DNA of 64,000 bases from Antedon mediterranea (GCF_964355755.1 NC_092676.1:14306288-14370287); one strand, 5' to 3'; shown: positions 10,801 through 21,378, counted from the first letter of the stretch. Notes: generated by a model not told the origin, from the letters alone. Program-made: numbers and translations.

Positions 10801-13800
10801 TCATGCATCATGCAGTTTGTTGCCCGAATGCTGAACATGTATGTGCTCACCATGCGCGTTTGTTGCCCGAATGCTGAACATGTATGTGCTCACCATGCGT
10901 GTTTGTTGCCCGAACGAACAACTTTTTTTTTAGTCTGTACAGTTCAAAATGTCATATTGCATACATTCAGGAATTTTTCGATGAACAATAAAATCAAATT
11001 TTGCATGAAAATATTGAGTAAACATTTTGTCTTTCCGTTACAGTCTTTCCGTTACCAAATCTTATACTAAACACTTAATTTCAAATGAAATGTGTTTTGG
11101 GAAACAGTTTAGAGCTGTATTACGTTTCATGTGACGCAAAATTCAGGTACACTGTATGTAGCCACCCCCTCGTACCGACTAAAAAAAACATGCGAGAGGT
11201 TTGCGGTGGTAAAACAGAGTATCGCGTTTCATGACATTTGACCAAAAAACTAGGTCTGTATTAATTATGGTCTTCTGTCGGCAGTCTTTTTGAGCGACCG
11301 ATTGAACGTATACTATATTTAGAATGAATTTGTTACGATCTTTTTGTTTGCATCGTTTCTGGATCGACTGGAAGTTCACTATATTATTTTTATTAGTTGG
11401 CCTAGTTCATTGTGTTGGATCGTGCCTCTACGTTTACATTGTGGGAAATTTATATTCGCACACACAAATGAAACGATTACGATTAAAAAATATTATATAT
11501 ATTTCTTAGTAATTATGTACAAATTGGTCCTCCTCCGCCAGTCAAAATTAACACATTAATTAATAATTTTCACACCTTGTTACTTCACTAAGAACATCGT
11601 AGGGTTGTTTATTTAAGTTACTAACGAAGCCAAACAATGTAACCTACAAAGCCAACAACGTAGCCTGTTTTATCTACGAAGCTACTTCGTAGGAAAAGTT
11701 GCGGTATTTTCTGATATATAATTTGCGCAGCGACAATCCTTTGTATCTGCCACGCCCGCCCTGGCTAACTTTTGTGTACGGCGGTACAATTGTTTTTATA
11801 TTCCTTCTTTAAAACGAAGGTTATTTTCCACGAGGTTTGTGGTGTCTTTTTGTGTGATTGGGTAAAGCATGCAATAAATGGACGAACTTCCAATCAGGAG
11901 TGTAAAATGTTTAGGGGCTTTGTATGCTTGAATGAACCGGACTCCTTTGCGGCGGTGACGTGTGGAAACTCCTGAGCCTTCCGCCGTAGTAGAGAGATTA
12001 AATTACAACAGTGTTTGAAATAGGGAAAGCACACCTAACTTCAATTTGAAACAACTCGCACAAACAGACGATAGCGCGACCTATTCTGTTTCTTTAGTCG
12101 CAAACAGAAAAATTACCAAATACCCCTTAATTTGCAGCCCTGGCTGTTGTATTTCAAAAGCAATAGTATAAACAAAATATTTTCTGAACATAAGATTATT
12201 TTTTTTAGAAACTACACCTATGATACACATGAATAGCTACTTACCAGACCTAAAGGTCCAATTTTTGGTGCAAGGGTTGAAGTAGCACCAACTTCACCTC
12301 CAACAGCCCTCAAACACACTAAAAAAAATATTTTTGCTTTTAATAGGTTATCACAATGAAAGCGGACAGAGGGGTATCACTTTTGAAATATTAACAAGAA
12401 AAGTCATCAGACAAACATCACCAGAGCCAAGCGTAAAAAAAAACAAAAATAACAGTGTTCAGGGGATTTCAGAAAACTGTAAAATGTTTATTTATTAAAT
12501 TGATAACTGTATCAATCAATTGTTTTGATCATTATTACAAAATACAACGAAAATTATTTTTCTTTAATCATAGTGATTTAGTCATGCTCTCTTTCTAAAT
12601 ATAAATTTCACACAGTTGAGGCACGATGGCACCACACTGTGAACCTCAGTAAACTAGTATGTAGGCCTAGGCCAACTCCTAAAAATAATATAGCGAACGT
12701 TCAGCCGATCCAGAAACAATGCCGACAACTGGTACTGGTCCTTGTAACCGTGATACTAGATCACATATGGTGGCTATTCCGGGGTAGCACTAACATTTCA
12801 TTTTGTTTAGCCATTTGGCAAAAGTCAAAATATTTTTTTGTAGTCAAATCAGTTTATCTATAGCCAAAATGGCTAAAGTACAATTTTGTTATCGCTGTGG
12901 TTAGGATTCCGGCACCGGAACTCAACTGCCCACCGTTAGGGAATCCGACACGCTATTGCGTATGCCCAGAGCTCTGGGAAGTGAATTATAGCTTGTGCCA
13001 CACACCACACTACCACTGCTTAGAGTCGGAGTGTTAGGATTTACTGTAGCCTAGTTAGTCGTTGCGCGAGCGAGAGAGCGATGGATGAAACTTGGCCTAG
13101 GCCATACATGAATTAATAATTAAAATACGACTACGCCACGCGTTAAAATAATTATTATGATATTAATAAGAATCAGTATCTATCTACCGTAAGAATCGTA
13201 ATGCTGTAGTTAGCGTTGCGACCCCGACTTCCCGAACAGTTTTTTCACATCCACGCGGTGGCTGCCGTCAACAAATTAACTTGTGATTGCATGTTATGTA
13301 CAGTTATAATGCGTTATATGAAATCTTTTATTTTGTACTTTTTGTACTATAACTAGGCAACTCATGTAATTATATAATTCATAATTATATGAAGTTTATA
13401 TATGAATGAAGCAACCACTTTTTAATCACAAAATAAATAGGCCCACTGGTCACGTCTAGCTGGTAGGCCTAGCCTATATAGTATTTACTATTAGTGGATC
13501 CCGTATTAGTAGGCATCTACGCTAGTTCGCCGTGGCGGAGCTATGAAATGATCCATCGCTGTTGATAAAGTATAGAGTCGCCGATTACCGGCGCTCTGGG
13601 CATGCGCAATAGCGTGTCAGATTCCCTAACGGTGGGCAGTTGAGTTCCGGTGCCGGAATCCTAACCACACCGTTTTTTTATTTAGCCAAATGAATCGGTT
13701 TTTAGCTAAAATTTAAAATTTTTTACATTTTAGTAAATTTATCTATGTCATATTAACTTATGAATACATTGTTATCCATAATAATATAAATAGAACTTCT

Positions 13801-14392
13801 ATTAAAACGAAACGAGCAAAAGTTAGCAATTGGCGGCGGCTCAACTTGGCCTAGGGCCTAGGCCTTAATCAGACGTATGGACGTCTGGGACATGCACAGA
13901 TGGTTGGGAGAGTTTATTACTAATTAGCCATGGAATTTGCTGTGGTGATATATAGATGGCTATTTTAAGCAGTAATATATATTATAGACATTGGATTTTC
14001 CCCACGTGGGAAAGAAGTACCCAGATATATCTTTACTCCATGGATATTATAGGCCCGGGCCTAGCTAGGCGAGTATGTAGGCCATACTACTAAACGAGAG
14101 GCCTAGGCCTAGATAGGGTGAATACAATAGATTCAGGGACGATTCAAATAAATCACTATCGAATAACCTATGCCTACACTAGTGTAGTGATAGATAAGCA
14201 GGCTTCATTTTTAAACTTTTTATTGTTGAAGTAGGCATATTTATAAAAGTCATCATCTCCTTAAAAAAAACAGACCGAATCATTCTGCTGCCGAACAATC
14301 TCAGCACGACACTTACAAAATCAAATGTAATATTTTACTAAAAAACGACACTAACCAATTTTAATTTCATTCGGATCGAATTTTGGTGGCAT
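4878..14392 (-). CDS. RPL12: 60S ribosomal protein L12 (uL11), complete five-exon gene
   Basis: Encodes uL11, the stalk-base protein of the large ribosomal subunit that binds the GTPase-associated centre of 28S rRNA. Coding exons on the minus strand: 14356-14392 ([12 protein letters not shown]), 12245-12318 ([20 protein letters not shown]...), 5963-6143 (SPKKVGDD...[12 protein letters not shown]), 5024-5223 (...QHSGNIT...SVGCTVDG...), and 4881-4883 plus the stop at 4878-4880 (final K). All junctions are GT-AG and all phases fit (37+74+181+200 bases plus AAA TAA). The total is 165 aa, equal to human RPL12. The N-terminal half is the rRNA/L10-contacting domain and the C-terminal half (SGNIT...GTAQSVGC) the RNA-binding domain. 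The start has a purine at -3. No lesion was seen, so this looks functional. Reading through the exon 4 donor would end in VISA-stop instead of K-stop. Confidence 0.95.
5466..5735 (+). repeat. 5' part of a Helitron-like repeat copy, in RPL12 intron 3
   Basis: It starts with the GGTTATCCGC...GCGGATAACC hairpin (about 5471-5495), followed by a T-rich run and TTCTTCTTTCTTTCCC. It matches 19825-20095 of the large array through ...GATTATAAACCAAAA. The copy stops there and resumes at about 6285, on the far side of RPL12 exon 3. Confidence 0.7.
6285..6750 (+). repeat. Middle part of the same Helitron-like repeat, in RPL12 intron 2
   Basis: It begins at TTGACACTTGGTAAAAG, the point in the family consensus where the 5466-5735 fragment ended, and continues through ATATCAAGG, AAAATTAATTTCTAA and GTTGTGATGTCATC to AAAAGAGCGCAC. 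A SINE is inserted at 6462-6597. Confidence 0.65.
6462..6597 (+). mobile_element. tRNA-derived SINE, truncated copy
   Basis: Same family as 3388-3690. The tRNA-like head (GTAGTGAGCGAGCTGTTAAG, then GGGTTCGAGGCTCACTC) runs straight into GGATAAGGACTATAAACCGT, then ATCTTTCGAGACAAGTAGG. Internal pieces are missing and the 3' end is lost. It lies within the Helitron-like fragment of RPL12 intron 2. Confidence 0.7.
6750..7090 (-). repeat. Fragment related to the 49215-51456 hAT-like element
   Basis: Stretches such as GATCGTAGGGTGGTTCGTAG and the run containing GTCATCGCCTTTAG are the reverse complement of parts of 50820-50940. No terminal repeat of that element is visible here, so it is an internal fragment. 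Confidence 0.5.
7190..7485 (+). repeat. Partial copy of the TTAA-flanked MITE seen at 41947-45933
   Basis: From CTTTCACCAAAAATT through ACTTTGACTTCC..CAGTCAAAG, GCTTGTTTGGCTACTCTG, GTGACGAGTT and TTAATTTACCTGTTAATTAC it matches the MITE arms at 42050-42345 and 45781-45805. It shows the empty target site of the LINE inserted in that other copy. A hAT-like element interrupts the right side at 7496. Confidence 0.7.
7496..8098 (+). mobile_element. Non-autonomous hAT-like element, copy 1
   Basis: 603 bp bounded by CAGGGCATCA at the left and TGATGCCTG at the right (one C missing from the right terminus), with a 6-bp target duplication ACAACA at 7490-7495 and 8099-8104. Both ends hold repeated AGGAGAGC / GCTCTCCT motifs (about 7547-7585 and 7993-8075), like subterminal transposase-binding sites. 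It codes for nothing obvious. The CAGGG start suggests hAT, though a 6-bp duplication is shorter than the usual 8. Confidence 0.75.
8099..8958. other. Non-coding spacer between two hAT-like copies
   Basis: No exon was seen. 8230-8360 has a repeated 'TTGGCGAAA / TGGCGA' motif. The short open frames near 8410-8785 show no recognisable domain and overlap each other in different frames, so I do not call them. Confidence 0.4.
8959..9590 (+). mobile_element. Non-autonomous hAT-like element, copy 2
   Basis: 632 bp with intact termini CAGGGCATCA...TGATGCCCTG and a 6-bp target duplication CGGGAC at 8953-8958 and 9591-9596. It is nearly identical to 7496-8098 in the same orientation, with small indels (an extra CCGCGCTCCT near 8999, GATCGCAATC near 9225, and ATCCCCTGTTGGGC near 9391). 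High identity suggests recent activity of the family. Confidence 0.8.
9591..10330. repeat. Dispersed repeat, partly shared with 12410-13760
   Basis: 9888-10085 (AAGCGTAAAAAAACAAAAGT, TTCAGGGGATTTCA, ACTGTAAAATGTTT) matches 12420-12600 in the same orientation. 10130-10290 (TTTGGCTAAAAACCGATTCA...) matches 12790-12895 plus 13670-13760 in reverse complement. No coding signal was seen. Confidence 0.55.
10330..12142 (-). mobile_element. hAT-like element, partial inverted copy
   Basis: The right end, TTAATTTGCAGCCCTG (12127-12142), is the same terminus that starts the complete element at 49215 in the opposite orientation. Homology to 49230-50505 is clear from about 11096 (AACAGTTTAGAGCTGTA) to 12142. 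Further left the relation is limited to CTACGAAG-type motifs and the tandem repeat at 10815, so the left boundary is uncertain. It lies in RPL12 intron 2, about 100 bp from exon 2. Confidence 0.6.
10815..10910 (+). repeat. 43-bp tandem repeat, about 2.3 copies
   Basis: The unit starts GTTTGTTGCCCGAATGCTGA and recurs at 10815, 10858 and 10901, a period of exactly 43 bp. The third copy breaks off after GTTTGTTGCCCGAA. Confidence 0.8.
12410..13760. repeat. Dispersed repeat interrupted by a TIR element
   Basis: 12420-12600 matches 9888-10085. 12790-12895 and 13670-13760 together match the reverse complement of 10130-10290, so they are two halves of one repeat split by the element at 12896-13669. 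It lies in RPL12 intron 1. Confidence 0.6.
12896..13669. mobile_element. MITE with ~77-bp terminal inverted repeats
   Basis: The left arm 12896-12972 begins TGTGGTTAGGATTCCGGCAC and the right arm 13593-13669 is its reverse complement with very few mismatches, through AACTGCCCACCGTTAGGGAA to CCAGAGC. The interior codes for nothing obvious. I could not fix the target duplication, because the flanks differ slightly from the empty-site relative at 10190-10250. Confidence 0.7.
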
Positions 14393-14520
14393 CTTTCTGT
14401 ATTAGTCTTTAATTTTGGTTTTAAAAAAACAAAGCGTTTGTGTCGGATGAGCCCGATTAGACACTACCGAAAAGTTACACTTCACGCCTTGGGGAGAGAG
14501 AGCCTAGAAAGGCCGGATCA
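14393..14520 (-). promoter_or_regulatory. RPL12: RPL12 5' UTR and probable promoter
   Basis: Upstream of the ATG (14390-14392) the minus strand has pyrimidine runs typical of ribosomal-protein starts: CTTTTCGG beginning at 14474, CTCTCTCTCCCC near 14491-14502 and CCTTTCTAGG near 14503-14512. Vertebrate ribosomal-protein mRNAs begin with such a 5' TOP tract. Which tract is the real start cannot be decided by eye. Confidence 0.45.
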
Positions 14521-14558
14521 CCGTCAACCGATCACAACACAAACGTATTCATCAGCAG

Positions 14559-14623
14559 GCAAAGATTGTATAGCGCCGCTACTATCGTAGCTAAAGAAGC
14601 GGCGCTCTATACACAATCTTTGC
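14559..14623. repeat. Inverted repeat upstream of RPL12
   Basis: Left arm 14559-14580 (GCAAAGATTGTATAGCGCCG...) and right arm 14598-14623 are reverse complements with one small indel; the spacer is 17 bp. It could be a MITE remnant or a cruciform-forming site next to the promoter. Confidence 0.75.
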
Positions 14624-16491
14624 AGAGTAGTAGCCGCCGCCGCATCACATCATCATGGTGACATCACAAAAATAATATTAGAAGAGGGACAAAGTTGCTG
14701 TAGGCCCTGGCTAGTAGGCCTAGCCAACAACTACAGAAAAGGTAAAATATATGAATATTTTAACTGGTTCATGTGGGCTTAGTAGGCCTGGTATTCAAAT
14801 TCTTTGCAAATTATTTGTGACCAATAAATAATAAGCCCCATCCTCTAGGCCTAGCCTACTACTAATCGGTTACTCTACTACTACTACTAGGGTCTAGGTA
14901 GGCCTAGCCTAGGCTAGGTCTACTACTAGCCTAGGCATAGTTGCCATTTCTGGCATTATTATGCTTTTTGGCATTATTTGGAGGCCCACGGCATCTGGCA
15001 TAATGCCGCGGCATTATTTAGCCGTTTTTAGCATAATCTGGCATAATTTTGTGTTTTTTGAACAACCAAAAAAATAATATACCACAGAACAAAAATAAAA
15101 TATTTTGTTAATAAATATCACCTTACACAATATCATATCATACAAAACAGATCTGTTCGGGTTTTCCGTACAATAGTTCTTCCATCCTTTCGTTTCGGAC
15201 TTAATCGACTCTTCGGATAGGAAGGCTGCTCAAAAACTACCGTGTCTGCGATATAGGCAGCACAACAAATCCGAAGAGGCTAGCAATTGGCCAATTATGT
15301 TGCTCTATTTCAGAGACCATGCAGGTTATTGGATCCCCAGCGTAAGGGCAAAATTCGGTAAACTGCGCCTTACTTCTAGAATTTTTACTCGATGGTATAT
15401 AAAGTTGGTTCGTACTTTCGGTACTGATTTTAACCACCTGATGTAACCCTGTATACTAATTAAATTAAGTTAGATAAGTAGTTATTGACGATTAAAACGA
15501 ATTTAGGTTCAACGATTTGCCCCAAATAGGGTGTTTTCCGATCGTGGTATACACTGTCTAATGGATGTCCATCTTGAAAAATACCCGCCAAAAAAATGCG
15601 AGGAGGCTTCGCATTTTCCTATCTCCTCCTATGATAATTGTTTTTAATAGCTGAAAACCGGTTGAACAGCTAGAGTACAGCATCATAATGTTGAAGACAG
15701 GCCGATTTTCTTTAAAAAATACTATTTTGATAGATTTAATATACGTTTATAGAAATGTATTGATTTTCAATGAATGGAACATTCCAAATTATTGCATACC
15801 TCCATGGTTTAAAACAAGTAGGTAAATTTATAGACCCTTGGAGAATAAACAGAAATAGTATTGTAATGCTATACAATACTGCAAATAGGTATTAACCACT
15901 TTTGATCGCCATTTGAATCAAAAGTGTGTTGGTACTGTTAGATATAATATAAACAAATATACTAATAAACTTTATCACTGTGAGTGTTGGTAGCCCCTAC
16001 TTTTAGATTATAAACACATAATTATATAATACTTTATTACTGTCAATTGTTTCTCAACGTTTGTATTAATTAATAATTACAAAAATATAAACGTATTAGT
16101 GGTCTTTAAATGTACTTTACTATTTCAATCGACCATGAGACAGTGACAGTTTTAATAAAGTATTAAATCGGAAATGTTTTACTCTATTTAGTGGTATATT
16201 ATTAATTTATAGGCCTATAAAAAAATATTTCGTTAATGATTGGATAATAAAGAAATATAAAGAATAATTTAACAAAATTGGGTTTGTTAAAATGAGTCCA
16301 AAATAACAAATTTCGACTCATTTTGTGACAAGTTTCTAGGTGCTAATTTTGGTTGACTACATAAATCATTGTGTCTATTTATTTGTTTCTGTAAACGACA
16401 ATGTTTTATAGTCCTGCCGTACGTACATTTGAAACCGACAGTTTTTTTACGCTGAAATTACTATGTATTCGAGAACCATCTGTGGGCACGA

Positions 16492-16530
16492 ACTAGATGG
16501 TACGCAAGCGAAGAGAGCGTACCATCTAGT
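16492..16530. repeat. Perfect hairpin, 14-bp arms
   Basis: ACTAGATGGTACGC (16492-16505) and its exact complement (16517-16530) enclose an 11-base loop. A related CTAGATGGTACG lies at 17819, in the neighbouring foldback MITE. Confidence 0.75.
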
Positions 16531-16616
16531 AGAGACAATTGAACGAAAACATTATGAAAGGGGTTTTGTTTTTTCAGTTCATAATTATAAGCGGCCACAC
16601 CCCTACCCCAACCCTT

Positions 16617-17230
16617 AAAATGGCAATTTCCGGTAACTAGAAGCTCTAATTTTAAAAAGAATTTCTTCTAGAGAATTTGTTTTCCATATTTCAAATTATG
16701 TTCCATTTGCATCATCGTAGCAACCCTATATTTCCAAATTTTCTTCACCTCTCAGTGTGACCATGATGGAGCGAGGTCCTAGGGACTCTTAATACATTGT
16801 TATTTAAAATTAAGTGCAATTTCCGGCCATCTAGCAGCTCTATTTTTCCAATTTGTTTTACCTCAGCCCCAACCATGGTGGGGCTGAGGTCCTGGAAACA
16901 CTTAATATATATTTTTATTTCCTATTTTAAATTATAATTGGCACTTTCAAAACTATCATGGGCTAAGATCCTGGAGGTACTAATAAATTAATTTTTATTT
17001 TATATTTGAAATTAAGTGCCATTTCCGGCCATTGAGCAGCTCTATATTTTTCAAATTTTCTTACCTCAGCCCCACCATGGTTGGGGCTGAGGTCCTGGAG
17101 ACACAATTAATATATATTTTGATTTCCTATTTTAAATTATAATTGCCATTTTCGAACTATGGTGGGCTAAGATCATGGAGACACTAATAAATATATTTTT
17201 ATTTCATATTTTAAATTAAGTGCCATTTCC
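16617..17230 (+). repeat. ~200-bp tandem repeat, about 3.2 units
   Basis: Units start at about 16617, 16806, 17008 and 17208 with AATTTCCGG/CCATTTCCGG. Each full unit contains a 29-bp near-palindrome (CCTCAGCCCCAACCATGGTG..., about 16861-16889 and 17065-17093) and a half-unit echo (GGGCTAAGATC). Units differ by substitutions and small indels, so the array is old. Confidence 0.75.
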
Positions 17231-17714
17231 GGCCATCGAGTAGCTGTATTTTTCCAAATTTTGGTTGGTGTTGGTGTCATTTGCAATTACCATTTTTGCA
17301 CCCCAGATATTTAGAATTATTAGTTATTACTCACAAAACTAAAAATATAAATTTTGTATGACATGGGGATACAATTTTAGGCCCTATTTTGTGTCAGTTG
17401 GGGTTTTACAAACGTTTATTAGACATACAACCGTTGGTGGCGCTGTTTAGGACCACATTTTGGGGATCTGGCATTATTTTTCCCAATCTGGCATTATTTG
17501 AGACAGGATACGGCATAATTTAAATTTTATCGCTGGCAACGCTGAGCCTAGGTAGGCCTAGGCCTAGACTTTTTTTAGAGGCCTAGAGGTTAGGGCTGCG
17601 GGAGCGACTAGCAAAACCGCTAGGCTAGAGGGCAACAGATATTTCAAGGGAATAGAAAAGTGTGACCCTTACTTACTTACACTGTTTAAAAGGGGTCAAC
17701 TTGCGCACGAATTT

Positions 17715-18058
17715 ATGCACTTGTCAATTGTATGACCCACTATACGACCCCCGGGAGAGGTGCGTCATGGGTGCGTCATTTACAAATAATTACTGACGCA
17801 GGGCTGCGTCAAAAAACCTAGATGGTACGTCACATCAATGAACAAGGTGTGTCAATGTCCGTCACTTTACCACCCACCATATCATAAACAACATGGCCAC
17901 AGTGCGTCAAAATGGGTGCGTCATGGTCACCTAAAGGTAAGTCACCTTTTTGACGCACGGGTGCGTCATGGTATTCAAAAGTATGACGCACATCTGACAA
18001 ATGACGCACCTCTCCCTCCCGGGGGTCGTATAGTGGGTCATGCAATTGACAAGTGCAT
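17715..18058. mobile_element. 345-bp foldback MITE rich in TGCGTCA
   Basis: The ends are ~55-bp inverted repeats: ATGCACTTGTCAATTG... from 17715 and its complement ending at 18058, both passing through ACCCACTATACGACCCCC. The interior holds about ten TGCGTCA/TGACGCA heptamers in both orientations. Overlapping open frames on both strands here are a by-product of the palindrome. Confidence 0.8.
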
Positions 18059-18409
18059 TACGAACTCTGATTGCCTATTCAGAAAAAACGAATGACACTA
18101 TGATTTTGGTAGGGTTACCAAGAGTTGACTCCATTGTTATTGCCACGATTCAACTCCGCGTACATCACCATTCACGCTATGTCATTGACGCGACAATTCC
18201 TCCAATTGGTAAACACATTTTTATGTATTATTATTCTTAAAGACCCCTTCCCTACGTTTTTAAGATCTAATTTAAAGAATATCACAGATACACCTATATG
18301 AGTTGTTTATTTTGGAAGTACTTTTTGTGCTGAACACATATTTGATATAATTTTTTGTTTTTAACAATCGTAAATTGCAGAAAATACATAATTTTAATAT
18401 TTTTCTAAG

Positions 18410-18420
18410 CCCCGCCCCCG
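18410..18420 (+). promoter_or_regulatory. GC box upstream of the P2X7-like exon
   Basis: CCCCGCCCCC, an Sp1-type site about 155 bp before the ATG at 18575, in otherwise AT-rich DNA. It fits a promoter for the exon to its right; binding is inferred only. Confidence 0.35.
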
Positions 18421-18574
18421 GCGATGTTCAGCGAAGCGCGTCCAAGCCCTGTGACGTCGAAGCAGTAACATTAGCTTTCTTGGGATCGCTTGCCTCCTCC
18501 TGTATCGTGCGCTATCACACACATTTACACAGTACTTTTTTATTCGCTATTCGCTATTTATCGTGTTGAAAGAG

Positions 18575-18693
18575 ATGGATTATATACAGCCGTATCAATT
18601 TGAACCACTAGCAAATGAAGATGAGAGTGCTAGAAGTATTGCAGAAGATGCATTAGTAATCGAAAAAGAGAAGAGACTGGAAAATACGGAATG
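18575..18693 (+). CDS. First coding exon of a P2X7-like (ballast-domain) protein, gene otherwise missing
   Basis: ATG at 18575 opens 39 codons (MDYIQPYQFEPLANEDESAR, then SIAEDALVIEKEKRLENTE) and ends in TG before a GTAAGT donor at 18694. In marine invertebrates this opening (IQPY.FEP....E followed by R.....W) is the start of proteins with a domain like the P2X7 receptor C-terminus; the next exon normally supplies a cysteine-rich core with a CxxC pattern. No such exon was found to the right before the THAP gene. The 11-kb inverted repeat starts 130 bp past the donor. I infer that the rest of the gene was deleted or displaced. Family recognition is from memory of the N-terminus only. Confidence 0.45.
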
Positions 18694-18822
18694 GTAAGTT
18701 TTGATTTTAAATTAGAAAGGCCAGCCTCCCCATGTCTGTGAAGTTGGTTACTAGTTCCTAGTTCCTTATTCAAATTCAATTAAAGGGACAGTCACAAATA
18801 TTTTTAAAAACAGATTTTAATA

Positions 18823-19615
18823 CGTAATAACTGTCTAATTGAGTTGTTATTGCATCGACATGTTAGCCTTGACCTCCTACTTTTTCCGGTCAAAGTTCAA
18901 TAACATTTTATGCATTTACGCCCTCTACGGCGAATAACAACTAGCTTTTACGAACGTTATAACACTTGACCTACTTAATATTTTCAAAATATTTTGGTAT
19001 AGATCGATAACCCTTGACCTACTCTACCACTTTCCACCCTAGTTCCGCGAACTTTTTTGCATCTACGCCCTTTACGGCGAATAAGTAACTGGCTTTACAA
19101 ACGTTATAACACTTGACCTGCTTAATTTTTTCAAAATATTTTGGTATGAATCGATCACCCTTGACCTACTCTACCGTTTTCCACCCCAGTTCCGCGAACT
19201 TGTTTGCGTCTACGCCCTCTACGGTGAATAAGTAACTGGCTTTACGAACGTTATAACACTTGACCTACTTAATTTTTTCAAAATTTTTTGGTAGGGATCG
19301 AGCACCCTTGACCTACTTTACCATTTGCCACCCCAGTTCCGCGAACTTTTATGCATCTATGCCCTCTACGGCAAATAAGTAACTTGCTTTACGAACGTTA
19401 TAACACTTGACCTACTTAATTTTTTCAAAATATTTTGGTATGGATCGATCACCCTTGACCTACTCTACCATTTGTCATCCCAGTTCCGCGAACTTTTTTG
19501 CGTCTACGCCCTCAAAGGCGAATAACTAGCTTTTACGAACGTTATAACACTTGACATACTTAATTTTTCCAAAATATTTTGGTATGAATCGATCACCCTT
19601 GACCTATCGTAACTA
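18823..19615 (+). repeat. Left arm: five tandem ~147-bp units
   Basis: The landmark TACGCCCTCTACGGCGAATA recurs at about 18919, 19063, 19209, 19356 and 19505. Each unit also carries ACGTTATAACACTTGACCTA, TTTTCAAAATATTTTGGTAT and CCCCAGTTCCGCGAAC. Confidence 0.85.
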
Positions 19616-21378
19616 TTATCACTCAATGAATAGTGTGCGCTTTTTAATTGTTAATATTAACGGTAACAGTATTAATGAATATGTTAATTTTGCTGTTATA
19701 AGGTAGTGTAAACTGTTTTTAAGTAACAGTTGCTGTAATGACATTTTAAAAAAAACATTAGTTAGTTATCCGCTTAGTAGCGGATAACTCCTTGTGATTG
19801 TAGTGGATCAATATTTTTTTTTTTGGTTATCCGCAACTTTTTAAGTTGCGGATAACCCTTGTTATTGTAAATATCTTTTTTTTTTTCATCTTTATTCTTC
19901 TTTCTTTCCCGGATTTTTGTGCGCAGCATATCCCCTATTGCTTGTTACTATATCATATATATAACTTTTTCATCATATGGACATTTACCTGAAGTTGTGC
20001 ACCTCCATATTTTGAATGACGTCAGAGTTGCGCAACGTGACCTACGCGCGATTTTATGAATTGCAATGATTGGTCATAGATTATAAACCAAAAGTCATTT
20101 TGTTTTGACACTTAGTGAAAATTTAAGTCATATCAAGGGCAAACTTTCTATGGATTAAAAATGACATGTTTCACAAGAAGTTAAGCGCGCACGCGCATTT
20201 AAAGTTTCAAAATGCGCAAAATTAATTTCTAATCAACTTTCTACGCTGATCATGACATTTTGAGCATGTCAAAAATTCCCGCGCGCGCAAACAAATTTAC
20301 GCGTCTGGTGCGCACGGAGCATAAAAATCATGTTTTTTCTCTTGAATTATGATTTTCCAGCCTTTCCTAGTCATTTTAAAAAAGATTGACATCATTTCAA
20401 ATTAAAATGACGTCATACGAACATGTTGATTTAGACAATTTGCGCGCATTTTAGTTGAAAAAGTTGCAAAATAATGTCAAAATTATGCCTACTTTGAATC
20501 TATTATAGCTCCTCAGGATCAACCGTTACCCCCAATGTTTTTAATTTAATATGTAAGCAGATATGTTGTAGATATGAATTCATGCAGAATCTTTACCCCT
20601 CGGATGTTATGACGTCATCGTATGGCCACACGAATGTAAAATATTGGATTTTTGACTGTTTCGTTATTGCTCATTACATTAAATAGAGCGCATATCGCTT
20701 ATACGTATTCCATTTCCTCATATATTTTAATACTGTCTAGGTCAATCAACTATCTTTCGCATGAGTTAAAAATATTTTAATTTTTATGACGTCATCATGT
20801 CTAAAAATGTAAATAATATGGGTCACTTATTTTTATCTTTACAGTAAATTTCAATCGGTTATAGCTCGTCAGAATTATAAGTGATAATCATGATTAAAAC
20901 GTTTTCTGGAAGCTATTGGATTGTAGATACGAATTCATGTGAATATTTTGCCAATCAGATGTTGTGATGTCATCATATGGCCAGTTAAATTCAAAAAGTC
21001 ATATTTTCATCTCTTGCGTAAAAGTTCATTGCGTTTAAACGAGAGCGCATCTCACTTTCACGTGCCCAAAATTCTTAAAATTTGTATTAATGTAATTATT
21101 TAGATAATTATCTTCTAAAATTGTTATCTTTATATGCCAATTTGATGACGTCATCGTGTTAATAATTGGATTTAAAAGATGGGTCTCGTAATTTCGTCTA
21201 TTCTACACTGTATATAACATACAGTGTATTCTGTAAACACTGTAATATGCTGTATGCTACAAAATAGGTACAATTCAGCACTGTAAACAATCTTAATTCA
21301 TGTCATAGGATGGTATAATAATTGTCGAAGTTCATATAGTTTAAAGTATGTGCATGTTGTGTTTGCGCGGATAACCCG

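Larger units (their letters stand above)
14936..17551. mobile_element. Probable DNA transposon remnant with GTTGCCA-type ends
   Basis: The left end CATAGTTGCCATTTCTGGCA and the right end ...CGCTGGCAACGCTG are imperfect inverted repeats. Both subterminal regions carry repeated TCTGGCATTATT motifs (14950-15055 and 17470-17520), inverted relative to each other. The interior has no recognisable transposase and contains the tandem repeat 16617-17230. The assignment (hAT-like) is tentative. Confidence 0.45.

Noticed and set aside
17830-18095. Overlapping open frames on both strands.
   Set aside because: They are a symmetric by-product of the foldback MITE palindrome.
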